Positions 16,457 through 25,676 are shown, numbered from the stretch's first letter. The stretch is DNA of 52,842 bases from Candidatus Heimdallarchaeota archaeon (GCA_023270155.1 JAGLTB010000030.1:1-52842); one strand, 5' to 3'. Notes: a model not told the origin generated them from the sequence alone. Made by a program: numbers and translations.

Positions 16457-17116
16457 ATGGAATCTGTCAAAACTTCAATATTAGATGAAATTACTTACAA
16501 ATTAAAAGAAAACATCGATTCTTCCTATTGGAAAGGCAGAGGAAATAGAGAAAGGTTTAGAGAATCAATAAAAGAACTTGTTACCTCTGGAATCTTATCA
16601 AAAGATGAATACAGCTATTTTATGAAGAATGAAAGAAGAGTCCTTGTTAAAACACATCTAATTCATCTTATTCCAGAATTACAATCTCAAGAAGTGCTAG
16701 AGAATACTCTAAGACATCTCTCTAGTGTTATTTTAGAGAAAAAACACAAAGAAGCAGAAAAAAAACGTGAAGAAACTCAAAGGGATATAATCAATCACAT
16801 TGCTAATCATCTTAATGAAACATTCCACCCAAAAATATCAACCATAGAAGATTCATTTAGTTTGATAGAACTACTTATTGAACAAAGCCAAGATATCGCA
16901 AATGAACTACTGAAAATTTCCAATCAATTGATAGAAATTAGAGATAGTTTTCTAGAAAAGGGACACAGCCCCATGTTACTTCATGAAATTGAAAAATTAT
17001 CAACAAAACTAGTTTTTGCAGCTAAAAGCAATAATCCAGAGGACATCCCTACTAAAGACGATCTTATTGGTTGGATTAAAGAGATTCAGCAGAGCTCAGA
17101 AGCAAGAAATTCTTAG
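16457..17116 (+). CDS. hypothetical helical protein
   Basis: 219 residues from ATG 16457, largely helical, with a charged region around residues 90-115 (KKHKEAEKKREETQ) and no membrane segment. An upstream in-frame ATG (16406) would add a hydrophobic, basic stretch unlike the rest and is judged less likely. A TATA-like run (CTTATTAACA) lies about 27 bases before 16457, in keeping with a leaderless transcript. No family is recognised. It sits between the nucleotidyltransferase and metK without overlap. Confidence 0.6.
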   Translation: MESVKTSILDEITYKLKENIDSSYWKGRGNRERFRESIKELVTSGILSKDEYSYFMKNERRVLVKTHLIHLIPELQSQEVLENTLRHLSSVILEKKHKEAEKKREETQRDIINHIANHLNETFHPKISTIEDSFSLIELLIEQSQDIANELLKISNQLIEIRDSFLEKGHSPMLLHEIEKLSTKLVFAAKSNNPEDIPTKDDLIGWIKEIQQSSEARNS

Positions 17117-17198
17117 AATAAAATTCTGACAAAATCTGATACTTTGTATTATCACATAAGTACCGTAATTATTTTATAATCTATCATTAGTTTATCTG

Positions 17199-17208
17199 TA
17201 AAATATCA
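17199..17208 (+). promoter_or_regulatory. TATA-like box of metK
   Basis: AAAATATCAT is centred about 25 bases before the TTG start of metK, which fits transcription starting at or next to the start codon (leaderless). Confidence 0.45.
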
Positions 17209-17228
17209 TTTCTTGGAGCGTTTTAAAT

Positions 17229-18401
17229 TTGAGTTTACGAAAGATAATTGCGTCGGAATCAGTAACAGAGGGACATCCAGATAAAATATGTGATCAAATA
17301 TCAGATGCGATATTAGATGAGCTTTTGTCTAAAGATCCTAATGCTCATGTAGCTTGTGAATGTTTTGTAACTACTGGTCTAGTGTTGATCGGCGGTGAAA
17401 TCACTACAACTAAACCCATTATCATTGACTATGAAAAAATAGTTCGTGAAACAATAAAAGAAATTGGTTACGATGATTCAAAGATAGGATTTGATTACAG
17501 AGGTTGTGCTATAATTAGCACTATTCATTCTCAATCACCAGACATTGCTCAAGGTGTTAAAAAAGGAGAATTAGAACAACAAGGTGCTGGAGACCAAGGA
17601 ATAATGTATGGTTTTGCAACGGATGAAACTCCAGAATTTATGCCTTTACCAATTGTTCTTGCTCATAAGCTTACTATGAGATTAGCTGAGGTAAGGAAGA
17701 AAGGCATACTACCATTTCTAAGACCAGATGGTAAATCTCTTGTTGCTGTTGAATACAAAGGAGATACTCCCTTTAGAGTAGAAGCGGTAGTCATAGCTGC
17801 TCATCATACTGAAGAAGTCTCAAATGAAGAAATAAATGAAGGAATAAGGAAAGAGGTCATCAAACCAATTATTCCAAGTAATTTCATTGATGAAAACACG
17901 AAGATATTCATTAATAGAACGGGCCGTTTTGTTATTGGAGGACCACATGGAGATTCTGGTTTAACAGGAAGAAAAATTATTGTAGATACTTATGGAGGAG
18001 TTGACAGTCATGGAGGAGGAGCATTTTCTGGTAAAGATCCTTCAAAAGTTGATCGTTCAGCCTCATATGCTGCAAGATATGCAGCAAAAAACATAGTTGC
18101 AGCAGGATTAGCTTCTAAATGTGAAATTCAAGTCTCTTATGCCATAGGAGAACCCATACCCCTAGCTATAAACATTGAATGTTTTGGCTCTGAAAAAGTT
18201 CCAATTAGAGTATTAAGAGATGCTGTGATGAAAGTATTTGATTTTCGTCCTGGGTTTATTATTGATTATTTAAAACTTAAGAGGCCAATTTACAAGAAAA
18301 CTTCTTGTTATGGTCATTTTGGGAGAAATCTTCCGGAATTCACTTGGGAAAAAACTGACAAAATTGAAGAACTACGAAAAACAGTAGAGAAATTAAAATA
18401 G
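17229..18401 (+). CDS. metK: S-adenosylmethionine synthetase, bacterial type
   Basis: 390 residues with all MetK signatures: [34 protein letters not shown] (the GAGDQGxxxGYA motif), [13 protein letters not shown] and [16 protein letters not shown]. It forms SAM from methionine and ATP. Most archaea carry the very divergent archaeal MAT instead, so a bacterial/eukaryotic-type MetK points to transfer or to a lineage that uses this form. TTG is the start and the first residues [16 protein letters not shown] align with the family. A T-rich stretch after the stop (18432-18452) may terminate it. Confidence 0.97.
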   Translation: MSLRKIIASESVTEGHPDKICDQISDAILDELLSKDPNAHVACECFVTTGLVLIGGEITTTKPIIIDYEKIVRETIKEIGYDDSKIGFDYRGCAIISTIHSQSPDIAQGVKKGELEQQGAGDQGIMYGFATDETPEFMPLPIVLAHKLTMRLAEVRKKGILPFLRPDGKSLVAVEYKGDTPFRVEAVVIAAHHTEEVSNEEINEGIRKEVIKPIIPSNFIDENTKIFINRTGRFVIGGPHGDSGLTGRKIIVDTYGGVDSHGGGAFSGKDPSKVDRSASYAARYAAKNIVAAGLASKCEIQVSYAIGEPIPLAINIECFGSEKVPIRVLRDAVMKVFDFRPGFIIDYLKLKRPIYKKTSCYGHFGRNLPEFTWEKTDKIEELRKTVEKLK

Positions 18402-18477
18402 TATATGTAAATGGAATTAAATCTTCTAACGTTTTTCACAAACCTTTTTTTATTACGAATAAACTATTTTTCAAAAT

Positions 18478-19137
18478 ATGAATAAGCAAGAAATGAATGG
18501 CTTGAAAAAAATCATACAGAAAATCTTAGCTGATGAAAAGCCAAAAACTGTAAGAGAGCTTGTAAAGAGGACCATAGATTTAACTGGGAAAAGCAAAGAA
18601 GAAATTTATGGTTCGATTCAAGAAATGGAAAAAACAAAAACCATACGGTTAGGTTCACCAAAAATTGAGAGAATTTTACCAGAAACATTTTCTAGCTTTG
18701 TTTTTAAATTGCACTACTTCTCAATAGAATTTTGGTTAATTGGATTTCTGACTTTGATTTTCTTTCCTATCATTATTCTTATTCCACCAGATTCTCCTAT
18801 TTTATTTTTGAGAGTCATTATGGGTATATTGTTTGGTATTTTTATTCCAGGGTGGGTTGTTACAAATATTTTCTTTCCGAGAATTTATGAAACGATAAGT
18901 CAAATTGAAAGAGTACTAATTAGCTTGGGTATTAACATAGGGATTTCAATCTTTACAGGATTAGCTCTAAATACTATTTGGATTATTGATTCTATACCTT
19001 TTGTTGTTGTAGTTGGTTCTTTAACGATCGTAGCATTGGGAATTTCTACAACTATTAGAGTTTTAGTAGGTTCTAATAGGCATAAAACAATAACCTATTG
19101 GTTCAAATCATTATTCAAAAAAAGTGAAATGAAATGA
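18478..19137 (+). CDS. DUF1616-type membrane protein with N-terminal helix-turn-helix
   Basis: 219 residues. The first 60 look like a winged-helix domain (LKKIIQKILADEKPKTVRELVKRT, then the KSKEEIYGSIQEMEKTKTI helices). Four membrane segments follow (about 77-98, 103-125, 143-165, 170-195). The block RVIMGILFGIFIPGWVVTNIFFP and the segment RVLISLGINIGIS fit the membrane part of DUF1616. The extracellular DUF1616 part seems to be carried by the gene at 19657-20277. The stop overlaps the next start (ATGA). Function unknown; a membrane-tethered DNA-binding protein is possible. Confidence 0.72.
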   Translation: MNKQEMNGLKKIIQKILADEKPKTVRELVKRTIDLTGKSKEEIYGSIQEMEKTKTIRLGSPKIERILPETFSSFVFKLHYFSIEFWLIGFLTLIFFPIIILIPPDSPILFLRVIMGILFGIFIPGWVVTNIFFPRIYETISQIERVLISLGINIGISIFTGLALNTIWIIDSIPFVVVVGSLTIVALGISTTIRVLVGSNRHKTITYWFKSLFKKSEMK

Positions 19138-19670
19138 TAGTAAGAATGCGAAAGTATCTAAATTTTTTAGGATTTATTTTTGTTTTTCTTACTGTCATAA
19201 TATCACAACCCTCTTTTGCACAATTAGAACAAGATGCAGCAAACTCCATTCAAAATGCACAAACGAAGCTTATTGAGGTCATTATTCTTCTAGAAGAAGG
19301 CTCAAAAAAGAAGATAGAAATTGCGGATTTTGTTGTGAAAGCAGATTCTGCTAGAAATCTTATCAAGGAAGCTAGCGATAAATATCAGGAAGAGGATTAT
19401 GAAGAAGCATTACAAAAGGCAAGCGCTGCAACTGAACAGCTTGATAATCTTATAGAAGAAATTACTGATGTGGTAGGTTCAACAAAGCAAAGATCAAGAA
19501 TTCTCTTTTCTCTATTGGGTTCCATATCTGCTTTGTTATCAGTTGCTTTGGTATTTGTATTCTTTAAAAAAATCTATCCTTGGTATAAAATAAAGCAGCT
19601 TGAAGAGTATAGTAAACTCGTTATTGTTTATGAAGAAACTATTGAGGAGGATAAAAATGACAGAGAATAA
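19134..19670 (+). CDS. secreted-helical, single-span membrane protein
   Basis: 178 residues: a signal peptide (about 1-30, ending near SFAQ), an extracellular all-helical region with a heptad-like A/E/L pattern (about 31-118), one membrane span (about 122-142) and a charged cytosolic tail. It is the middle of three overlapping genes, four bases into the previous one and 14 bases over the next, so the products are probably made together. The helical ectodomain resembles repeat-like helical hairpins found beside DUF1616 proteins. No enzymatic motif is seen. Confidence 0.7.
   Translation: MIVRMRKYLNFLGFIFVFLTVIISQPSFAQLEQDAANSIQNAQTKLIEVIILLEEGSKKKIEIADFVVKADSARNLIKEASDKYQEEDYEEALQKASAATEQLDNLIEEITDVVGSTKQRSRILFSLLGSISALLSVALVFVFFKKIYPWYKIKQLEEYSKLVIVYEETIEEDKNDRE
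19645..19650 (+). promoter_or_regulatory. Shine-Dalgarno site for the 19657 gene
   Basis: GAGGAGG (19644-19650) lies six bases before ATG 19657 inside the upstream coding region. It decides this start over an earlier in-frame one at 19600. Confidence 0.65.
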
Positions 19671-20277
19671 GAAACCAAAAAATATCTTCCACAATTTAAA
19701 TTTGGAGAAAATGGTTGCGTTCGGTCTTGCAGTTCTTGTAATTTCATCTGTTCTAATTATTGTATTTGTTATTTTCATACCTGCATCAGATGAGCAATTT
19801 TCTGAATTATCATTATACATCTACAGGGAGGATTTGGAGACCTATGTTACATATGGATATCCAGCAGGATTGTATACTGATAGAAATGCTTCTATTTTCT
19901 TTGTTGTCAAAAATTTCGAAAATAAGGTAGTTTACTACCAATTGCAAGTTAAACTTACGCTATTGTCACAGAATCTCAGTACATTTGTTCCTCTTTCATC
20001 ATCATCAAGCTATCAGATGTACCCTAATGATACTTACGAAAAAATACTACCATATGCAACAAAAGCAGAAAAAGAATCACCTAGTCAATTCAGTGATCAC
20101 TATATCTGGGAGCCTACAAACACTACACTTTATTTGAATGAAGACATCTTACTCTTTCTAGGAGGAGATAGAAGCATAAAGATTGTTTTCGAACTCTGGA
20201 AATTTAACACAGATGAAGACACATTTGTTTATTCAGGTGTTTTCACTTTTTTGGAGCTATTCGTGATAGAGGTGTGA
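19657..20277 (+). CDS. membrane-anchored DUF1616-like ectodomain protein
   Basis: About 206 residues: a short basic N-terminus, one membrane span (about 17-42), then an extracellular beta-rich domain. The stretch ASIFFVVKNFENKVVYYQLQ resembles the soluble C-terminal part of DUF1616 proteins, which in many archaea is fused to the membrane part. Here it is a separate gene two genes downstream. A start at 19600 would overlap the previous gene by 70 bases with no support; the ATG at 19657 has a strong GAGGAGG site. Its TGA overlaps the ATG of the phosphoesterase (TGATG). Confidence 0.7.
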   Translation: MTENKKPKNIFHNLNLEKMVAFGLAVLVISSVLIIVFVIFIPASDEQFSELSLYIYREDLETYVTYGYPAGLYTDRNASIFFVVKNFENKVVYYQLQVKLTLLSQNLSTFVPLSSSSSYQMYPNDTYEKILPYATKAEKESPSQFSDHYIWEPTNTTLYLNEDILLFLGGDRSIKIVFELWKFNTDEDTFVYSGVFTFLELFVIEV

Positions 20278-20930
20278 TGTTGTCTTCAAAAATTTTGGTT
20301 CTTTCGGATATTCATAATCAAACAGTAACTCTAAATTCTGTTCTGAAAGAGGTGCAAAAATCTTCTAATCCACCTAATATCTGTTTAATAGCAGGAGACA
20401 TAACTAATTTTGGATCATATGAAGACCTGAATAATGTGTTGAATAGAATAACACAAGATTTTAGATACACTTTCTTTGTTCTTGGTAATTGTGATCCTTA
20501 TTTTGATGCAGAAGATATTTCAACTAGTGCTATTTTTGTTGAATCAAATCCCTGCAAGCTTGATTTTTTTACTATAATTGGATTTGGTAATCATAAACCC
20601 AAAATAAATAATAAAATCTTGAAAAAAAAGGAAAAAATTGGTGAAAAAATATGTTTGCTTACCCATGCTCCACCTTATAAAACAAAAGCAGATATAGTTT
20701 CATTTGACCGTCATGCAGGATCAAAAGAACTGAAAATTGCTATAGAAAAGTTTCAAAATATATTTCTGATTGTTTCTGGGCATATTCATGATTCTCCATC
20801 AATTTCAAGATTAGAAAATTGTACAGTAGTCAATCCAGGACCTATAACAAGAGGAAATTATGCAATTATTACAATAAGAGAAAATTTTAGTGTTGAAGGT
20901 CAAATTCATAATATTCATGAAAGGAGATAA
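20277..20930 (+). CDS. calcineurin-like metallophosphoesterase
   Basis: About 217 residues with the full metallophosphoesterase motif set: LSDIHN, AGDITNFG, LGNCDP, LLTHAPP and VSGHIHD, which bind two metals. It fits the small archaeal phosphodiesterase-like group (YfcE/MJ0936-like). The substrate is unknown; it could be a phosphodiester or a nucleotide. ATG 20277 overlaps the previous stop, with GAGGTG just upstream. It is four bases from the HD hydrolase, so the two hydrolases are probably cotranslated with the DUF1616 set. Confidence 0.88.
   Translation: MLSSKILVLSDIHNQTVTLNSVLKEVQKSSNPPNICLIAGDITNFGSYEDLNNVLNRITQDFRYTFFVLGNCDPYFDAEDISTSAIFVESNPCKLDFFTIIGFGNHKPKINNKILKKKEKIGEKICLLTHAPPYKTKADIVSFDRHAGSKELKIAIEKFQNIFLIVSGHIHDSPSISRLENCTVVNPGPITRGNYAIITIRENFSVEGQIHNIHERR
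20921..20928 (+). promoter_or_regulatory. Shine-Dalgarno site for the HD hydrolase
   Basis: AAGGAGAT lies five bases before ATG 20934, overlapping the end of the phosphoesterase gene. Confidence 0.6.
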
Positions 20931-20933
20931 CAA

Positions 20934-21599
20934 ATGAAAATTCAAAAGGAGAAACTGAGATATTTTTCAAGTGTTTCTGAATTTAGAGAATTTCTAATAA
21001 AATCTTATCAATTTGTTAGGCAGCAGTTCCTACTCTATAATGAAAAAGAATCACATTCCCTTGGACATACCATAAGGGTTGTAAATTCCTGTATTAGTCT
21101 TGTAAATGAATTAGGTGGAGCTATCGACGTTGTCGTTATAGCAGCACTTTTCCATGATGTTGGAAGACCACTAGAAGATACACTAGGAAAATGCCACGCT
21201 GAAACAAGTGCTGAAACTGCATCTTCTTTCTTGATTCAAAATTCTCTTAATGATATGGTACCGGAAATTAAAGAAATAATTCTTAGTCATAGATATAGCA
21301 AGAAGATAGAACCTACTACAAAAGAAGGTAAAATCCTTAAAGATGCAGATGCGCTTGATGCTTTGGGTGCTATCGGGCTTTACAGAACAATAAGTTATAG
21401 TGTAGAAAATGAATATAATCTAGAGCGAGCATTAGAGCATTTTGAAGAGAAATTATTCAAGCTTCCAAGTTTGATGAGATTTGACTTAACTAGAAAAATA
21501 GCAGAGAAAGAGACGGAAATGCTCAGAGATTTTGTTAAACAAGCTGAAAAGGGAATAAAAAATTCAAACTTTGAAATGATAATTACTAATCTTTCATAG
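20934..21599 (+). CDS. HD-domain phosphohydrolase
   Basis: 221 residues with an HD metal-binding domain: H45 in LGHTIRVV, H74-D75 in LFHDVGRP, later histidines in the KCHAETS and ILSHRYS segments, and a distal Asp in KDADALDALG. This arrangement is typical of the small HD proteins that hydrolyse nucleotides or phosphodiesters. It follows the metallophosphoesterase after four bases with a good ribosome binding site, so both may act on related phosphate esters. Substrate unknown. Confidence 0.87.
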   Translation: MKIQKEKLRYFSSVSEFREFLIKSYQFVRQQFLLYNEKESHSLGHTIRVVNSCISLVNELGGAIDVVVIAALFHDVGRPLEDTLGKCHAETSAETASSFLIQNSLNDMVPEIKEIILSHRYSKKIEPTTKEGKILKDADALDALGAIGLYRTISYSVENEYNLERALEHFEEKLFKLPSLMRFDLTRKIAEKETEMLRDFVKQAEKGIKNSNFEMIITNLS

Positions 21600-21684
21600 T
21601 TACATATTTAAGTGAAAAAACAGAACTTAAATAAGACTTAAACATTACTTTGTAATTGTTAATTAGAATAACGTGGTGCAAAAA

Positions 21685-22386
21685 ATGGCTTCTCTTGAAT
21701 CAGGCGACATGGTTAAAGTAAACTACATTGGAAGAATGAAGGAAGATAATTCTGTTTTTGATACAACTTATGAGAATACAGCTAAGAAGGAAAACATCTT
21801 TGATGAGAAAATTATCTATCGACCATTTACACTAATTATTGGAAAGAATTGGTTACCACCTGGGCTTGAAAAACAACTAGTTGGATTGAAAGAAGGAGAT
21901 ACAAAAACCTTTGATATTGAAGCTAAAGAAGGCTTTGGATTAAGAGATAGATCAAAAATTAGACTGATACAACGAAGAGAGTTTCAAAGACATCAGATCA
22001 AGCCTAAAGAAGATATGAAGGTTGAGATAGGAGGTCAATCCGGGAGAATTTTAAAGGTTTCAAGCAGCAGAGTAAAAGTTGATTTCAACCACGATTTAGC
22101 AGGACATGACTTAATCTATGACATAGAAATAGTGAAGAAGATTACAGACATTACAGAGCAATTTATCTGCTTACTTGAGAAGAGATTACCAGGTGTTGAT
22201 TTTTCATCTACTAAAATTGAGCTTAAAGACAAGAGTATAATTGTAGAGTTACCTAAGAACACACGTTTTATGGAATATATTCAATTCATAAGAAATGGAG
22301 TAACTAGGGACTTGGGAGAGATTAGTACCAGATACAATAAAGTAACTTTCATTGAACATTATGAAATTGAGAAAAAGAAGAGATAG
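21685..22386 (+). CDS. FKBP-type peptidyl-prolyl isomerase (long archaeal type)
   Basis: About 234 residues. The N-terminal FKBP domain has GDMVKVNYIGRMKEDNSVFDTT and PFTLIIGKNWLPPGLEKQLVGLKEGD, with an inserted-flap domain around QRREFQRHQ. It is completed by AGHDLIYDIEIVK and followed by a C-terminal domain of about 90 residues found only in long archaeal FKBPs. It folds or chaperones proteins by proline isomerisation in the cytosol. ATG 21685 is preferred over two GTG codons at 21673 and 21676. A run of seven T follows the stop. Confidence 0.92.
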   Translation: MASLESGDMVKVNYIGRMKEDNSVFDTTYENTAKKENIFDEKIIYRPFTLIIGKNWLPPGLEKQLVGLKEGDTKTFDIEAKEGFGLRDRSKIRLIQRREFQRHQIKPKEDMKVEIGGQSGRILKVSSSRVKVDFNHDLAGHDLIYDIEIVKKITDITEQFICLLEKRLPGVDFSSTKIELKDKSIIVELPKNTRFMEYIQFIRNGVTRDLGEISTRYNKVTFIEHYEIEKKKR

Positions 22387-22388
22387 GC

Positions 22389-22395
22389 TTTTTTT
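22389..22395 (+). terminator. T-tract terminator after the FKBP gene
   Basis: Seven consecutive T start three bases after the FKBP stop codon, between two convergent genes. No clear hairpin precedes them, as expected for archaeal U-tract termination. Confidence 0.55.
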
Positions 22396-22399
22396 CAAT

Positions 22400-22837
22400 T
22401 TAATTACTTATTTTTTTAGCTTCAACAAGAATTAAATCGTATGTTAAAGGACATTCAATATCTTTAATTATGTTCACTATTTTGACTTTCTCTTGTTTAA
22501 TATAAACTGGAGACATACAATTTTCATAGTACTGACATAGAATTTCGTCGCACATTAGTACTGCTCTGTTGAGAACTATATTTTCCAAGAATTTCTGTTT
22601 TCTTACTGAGATAATATCACTTGCTTCTTCTACATTACATACAATCATTCTTTGATTATCAATCAAGCACATGTGTTCTTTTTCTCTAACCTCGGTTACT
22701 TGATATGAAAAATTCTCTTTTAATACATCAACACAAACTTTCAGAAGAGAGCATTGATTGCAAATTTGAACTTTCCCTAAGTGTGTAAACTGATAACCAA
22801 TTTTCGCTGTGTCTCTCGGTAGTAATGTAACGACCAT
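22400..22837 (-). CDS. UPF0179 family cysteine-rich protein
   Basis: 145 residues matching the archaeal UPF0179 family. The N-terminus has GYQFTHLGKVQICNQCSLLKVC, and further cysteines follow in EHMCLI, AVLMCDEILCQYYENC and ECPL. The pattern suggests zinc or iron-sulfur binding. The family is found almost only in archaea and its function is not established. It is convergent with the FKBP gene and codirectional with egsA upstream, 50 bases apart. Confidence 0.82.
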   Translation of the reverse strand: MVVTLLPRDTAKIGYQFTHLGKVQICNQCSLLKVCVDVLKENFSYQVTEVREKEHMCLIDNQRMIVCNVEEASDIISVRKQKFLENIVLNRAVLMCDEILCQYYENCMSPVYIKQEKVKIVNIIKDIECPLTYDLILVEAKKISN

Positions 22838-22887
22838 TTCATGTAGTCTTTTTTGATATTGTTTTTTAATTTTGAGTATGATGATAA

Positions 22888-23958
22888 TTAATCTATAACT
22901 CCAGTTTTTTCTGCTACCCTTACTGCAGCCTCTTGAGTTAAGCCATCTTTACCCAGAATTGTATATCTCTCAGGTCTTATAGTATGTGCAATTGTTAAAG
23001 CTTTTATTATATCGTCGTCTGTGATATTGAGGTCTTTAGCCTTAACAGGTAGGTTCAATTTTAGCAATGTAATTTTGATTTTTTCCCAATTCAGATCATG
23101 AAGATAAGCCATCATTAGAGATCCAAGTGCACATTGTTCTCCGTGCAGTGCTGGTGTTTTTAAAATAGAATCTAGAGCATGGCTAAACATGTGTTCAGAA
23201 CCACTTCCTGGTCTGGAAGATCCCGCAACACACATTGCTAAGGAACTCCCAATTAGCGAGTTCATTACTATTCGACTATAACCTTCTGCTTGGCTTTTAA
23301 TTAGATCAGCATTTTGAACCACTAATTTTACTGTCATTTCCGCAAGAGCAATAGAAGTAGGAGAGATGGGTTCATTTTTTAAACGATGAGCTAATAACCA
23401 ATCTTTCAGAGATGTCTGTTTAGCTAGAATATCTCCGCAACCTGAGGAAGTAAACCTAAAAGGTGAAGCATCTAAAATGCTTATATCAGCTATTACAGCA
23501 ATTGGAGGTCGTGCTTGAATCGAGTGTCTTTCTTCTATTCCCTGTAACGAAGCTCTAGAGCTGGCTATTCCATCATGGCTTGCTATTGTTGGTATAGCTA
23601 TAAACCTCTGGTTAGCTTTGAAAGAAGTTAATTTTGCTACATCGATTGGTTTTCCTCCACCTAAACCAACTACAAAGTCAGTTTTTACCTCATTTAGTAA
23701 GGCAATTTGTTTATCTACTTCTTCTAATGTGCTATCCTCGATTGTAGACAAAATAACTCTGAACTCTCCTTGATCTTCTAAAATTTCCTTTGCAATTTTT
23801 GCATATTTATCTTCAAGAAATTTGTCTGTAATGAGAAGACAATTTTTTTCGAATGATAGCTTATCAATTATTTCAGGTAAACTTTGTATCATGTTTGTTC
23901 CGAGAGACAAAAGCTGTGGCATCTCTACATGCTTGAATTCATTTACTATGCCAGTCAT
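22888..23958 (-). CDS. egsA: sn-glycerol-1-phosphate dehydrogenase
   Basis: 356 residues. G1PDH reduces dihydroxyacetone phosphate to sn-glycerol-1-phosphate, the backbone of archaeal ether lipids, and this is the clearest archaeal marker in the window. Seen: the NAD-binding GLGGGKPIDVAK, the phosphate/metal region IPTIASHDGIASSRAS, and a zinc site region HMFSHALD with HGEQCALG. The family is a member of the iron/zinc alcohol dehydrogenase-like superfamily. It starts at ATG 23958, in a 130-base divergent gap shared with the RNA methyltransferase gene. Confidence 0.95.
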   Translation of the reverse strand: MTGIVNEFKHVEMPQLLSLGTNMIQSLPEIIDKLSFEKNCLLITDKFLEDKYAKIAKEILEDQGEFRVILSTIEDSTLEEVDKQIALLNEVKTDFVVGLGGGKPIDVAKLTSFKANQRFIAIPTIASHDGIASSRASLQGIEERHSIQARPPIAVIADISILDASPFRFTSSGCGDILAKQTSLKDWLLAHRLKNEPISPTSIALAEMTVKLVVQNADLIKSQAEGYSRIVMNSLIGSSLAMCVAGSSRPGSGSEHMFSHALDSILKTPALHGEQCALGSLMMAYLHDLNWEKIKITLLKLNLPVKAKDLNITDDDIIKALTIAHTIRPERYTILGKDGLTQEAAVRVAEKTGVID

Positions 23959-24087
23959 TATAACAAAAACTTTCGACAGCTTGTATTAAAGTGATTCCTC
24001 CTTTTTTCTTCATAAAGTGTTTTTGTTTAACAATAGAATAGTTTACGATGAACCACAACAATTATTATCTTTTCATATTAAAATTAG

Positions 24088-25059
24088 ATGAGAATGACTT
24101 CTTCTAGCTCCCATAATGATGTTTATGATATCGGTAAACAATTTGGTTACCAAAGATATATGATTAAACGTTATATAGAAATTATAGGAGAGGAAGAAAC
24201 AAAGCAATTATTGTATTTTAACGAATCAGAACCACACAAAGTCATAAGACTCAATTCACTAAGAGCATCAACTTCTCAAACCAAGCAATTACTGGAAAAG
24301 AAGGGAGTTAAACTAGAGGATATTGAGGGATTACCTGAAGGAAAAAGAGTTATAAAATCTTCTGTACCCATTGGAGCTACTCCAGAATACCTAAATGGCT
24401 ACTACATGCTCCAGGGTAAGAACTCAATGTATCCTTCCAGAATTCTGAATCCTAAAGAGGAAGATCTTGTCGGAGATTTTACAGCAGCTCCAGGAGGGAA
24501 AACTACACATCTAGCACAACTTATGCAAAATAAGGGAACTGTTTTAGCTTCTGAGATAAGTTCAAATAGATGTCGAATTTTACGTTCGAATCTTGCACGA
24601 ATGGGAGTAAAAAATACAATTATCATGAATATGGATTCTAGAAATATTTCTTCACTTAACCTAGTATTTGATAAAGTTCTTCTTGATGCTCCTTGTTCAG
24701 GTTCTGGAATCATTATCAAAGATAAATCACGAAAACAATCTAAGAGTATAGATGACATAATGAATTATCATAGCAATCAGGTATCTTTACTCACAGAAGC
24801 AATAAAAACTGTCAAGCTAGGTGGTGAAATAGTTTATTGCACATGCTCGCTTGAACCTGAAGAAAATGAATTAGTTATATCAAAGATGCTGGAACAAGAA
24901 ACTGTGCAACTGATTGAAATGGATTTAGAAGGAGAACCAGGAATAATAGAATTTGAAGAGTATAAGATAAATCCACAAATAACAAAAACAAGAAGACTTT
25001 ATCCACACAAAACAGGTGGTGAAGGATTTTTCATAGCAAAGATGGTGAAAGTGGAATGA
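24088..25059 (+). CDS. RNA (cytosine-5) methyltransferase, RsmB/NOP2/NSUN family
   Basis: 323 residues. An N-terminal region leads to a Rossmann methyltransferase with SAM motif I (DFTAAPGGKTTHLAQL). The two catalytic cysteines are C203 in DAPCSGSG (motif IV) and C253 in YCTCSLEPEENE (motif VI). It methylates C5 of cytosine in tRNA or rRNA; which one cannot be told. It overlaps the next gene, a NIP7-like PUA protein, by four bases. That pairing is common in archaea and suggests joint rRNA binding or modification. Start ATG 24088, with a second ATG two codons later. Confidence 0.94.
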   Translation: MRMTSSSSHNDVYDIGKQFGYQRYMIKRYIEIIGEEETKQLLYFNESEPHKVIRLNSLRASTSQTKQLLEKKGVKLEDIEGLPEGKRVIKSSVPIGATPEYLNGYYMLQGKNSMYPSRILNPKEEDLVGDFTAAPGGKTTHLAQLMQNKGTVLASEISSNRCRILRSNLARMGVKNTIIMNMDSRNISSLNLVFDKVLLDAPCSGSGIIIKDKSRKQSKSIDDIMNYHSNQVSLLTEAIKTVKLGGEIVYCTCSLEPEENELVISKMLEQETVQLIEMDLEGEPGIIEFEEYKINPQITKTRRLYPHKTGGEGFFIAKMVKVE

Positions 25060-25604
25060 TAGAGAAACAATTAAGTTTTAGAAGAGCATCTCCAGAAGAA
25101 GAAAAAAATGTTTATAGATTTATTGAAAATCAATTTGGTTCTTTGTCACTTAATGCACTCGAAAAACAAATTCTTTGGATTAGAGAAGGAAAGTTGAAAG
25201 AAGTATACGCTGTTCCACAAAAAGTGAGTGAATTACTAGACAAGGTTGAGCATGATGTTTATGCAGCAGGAACACCTTTAGGAACTTTTTCGGATACTGA
25301 ATTTCTACTTGAGATAGAAGGCGCCGCATTAATTTTACCTTTAACAAAAAGAATACTGCATGTCAAAACAAATCAATTTCTTTACGGAAAACCCATTTTT
25401 ATAACCAATATTAAGAACATCGAATCAGATTTCAAAAAAGACGACTTTCTCATAATAACAGGTGAGAACAACCTACATTATGGGATTGGTCGTGCTAAAA
25501 TTGATTCTTCAGAGTTAGATTGTTCTAAACCAAGTTGCGTGTTAATAAGTGAATATAAACGTAAACCGATGGACAGAGGATGGTATCTACGTGAAGAAAA
25601 TTAG
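25056..25604 (+). CDS. NIP7-like protein with C-terminal PUA domain
   Basis: 182 residues. The central AGTPLGTFSDTEFLLEIEG and the FLYGKPIFITNIKNI segments align with NIP7 (60S biogenesis factor), and the C-terminal PUA domain has YGIGRAKI. NIP7 binds rRNA and, in eukaryotes, acts in pre-60S assembly. The start overlaps the stop of the m5C methyltransferase (ATGA), so the two are probably made together and may act in the same RNA modification step. It has no catalytic motif. Confidence 0.83.
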   Translation: MIEKQLSFRRASPEEEKNVYRFIENQFGSLSLNALEKQILWIREGKLKEVYAVPQKVSELLDKVEHDVYAAGTPLGTFSDTEFLLEIEGAALILPLTKRILHVKTNQFLYGKPIFITNIKNIESDFKKDDFLIITGENNLHYGIGRAKIDSSELDCSKPSCVLISEYKRKPMDRGWYLREEN

Positions 25605-25664
25605 GCTGTAGAAACTCTCAAAGTGGGTATTCTTGTTTCTCAGATATTACCAGATAAACAAAAA

Positions 25665-25676
25665 GTATTTAAATAC
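25665..25676 (+). promoter_or_regulatory. AT-rich palindrome upstream of aCPSF1
   Basis: GTATTTAAATAC is a perfect 12-base palindrome containing a TATA-like core, about 100 bases before the aCPSF1 start. It could be a distal promoter or an operator. The gap 25605-25769 contains no gene. Confidence 0.4.

Noticed and set aside
19600-19656. Early start of the DUF1616 ectodomain gene
   Set aside because: It would overlap the previous gene by 70 bases, while ATG 19657 has a strong GAGGAGG site at the right distance.
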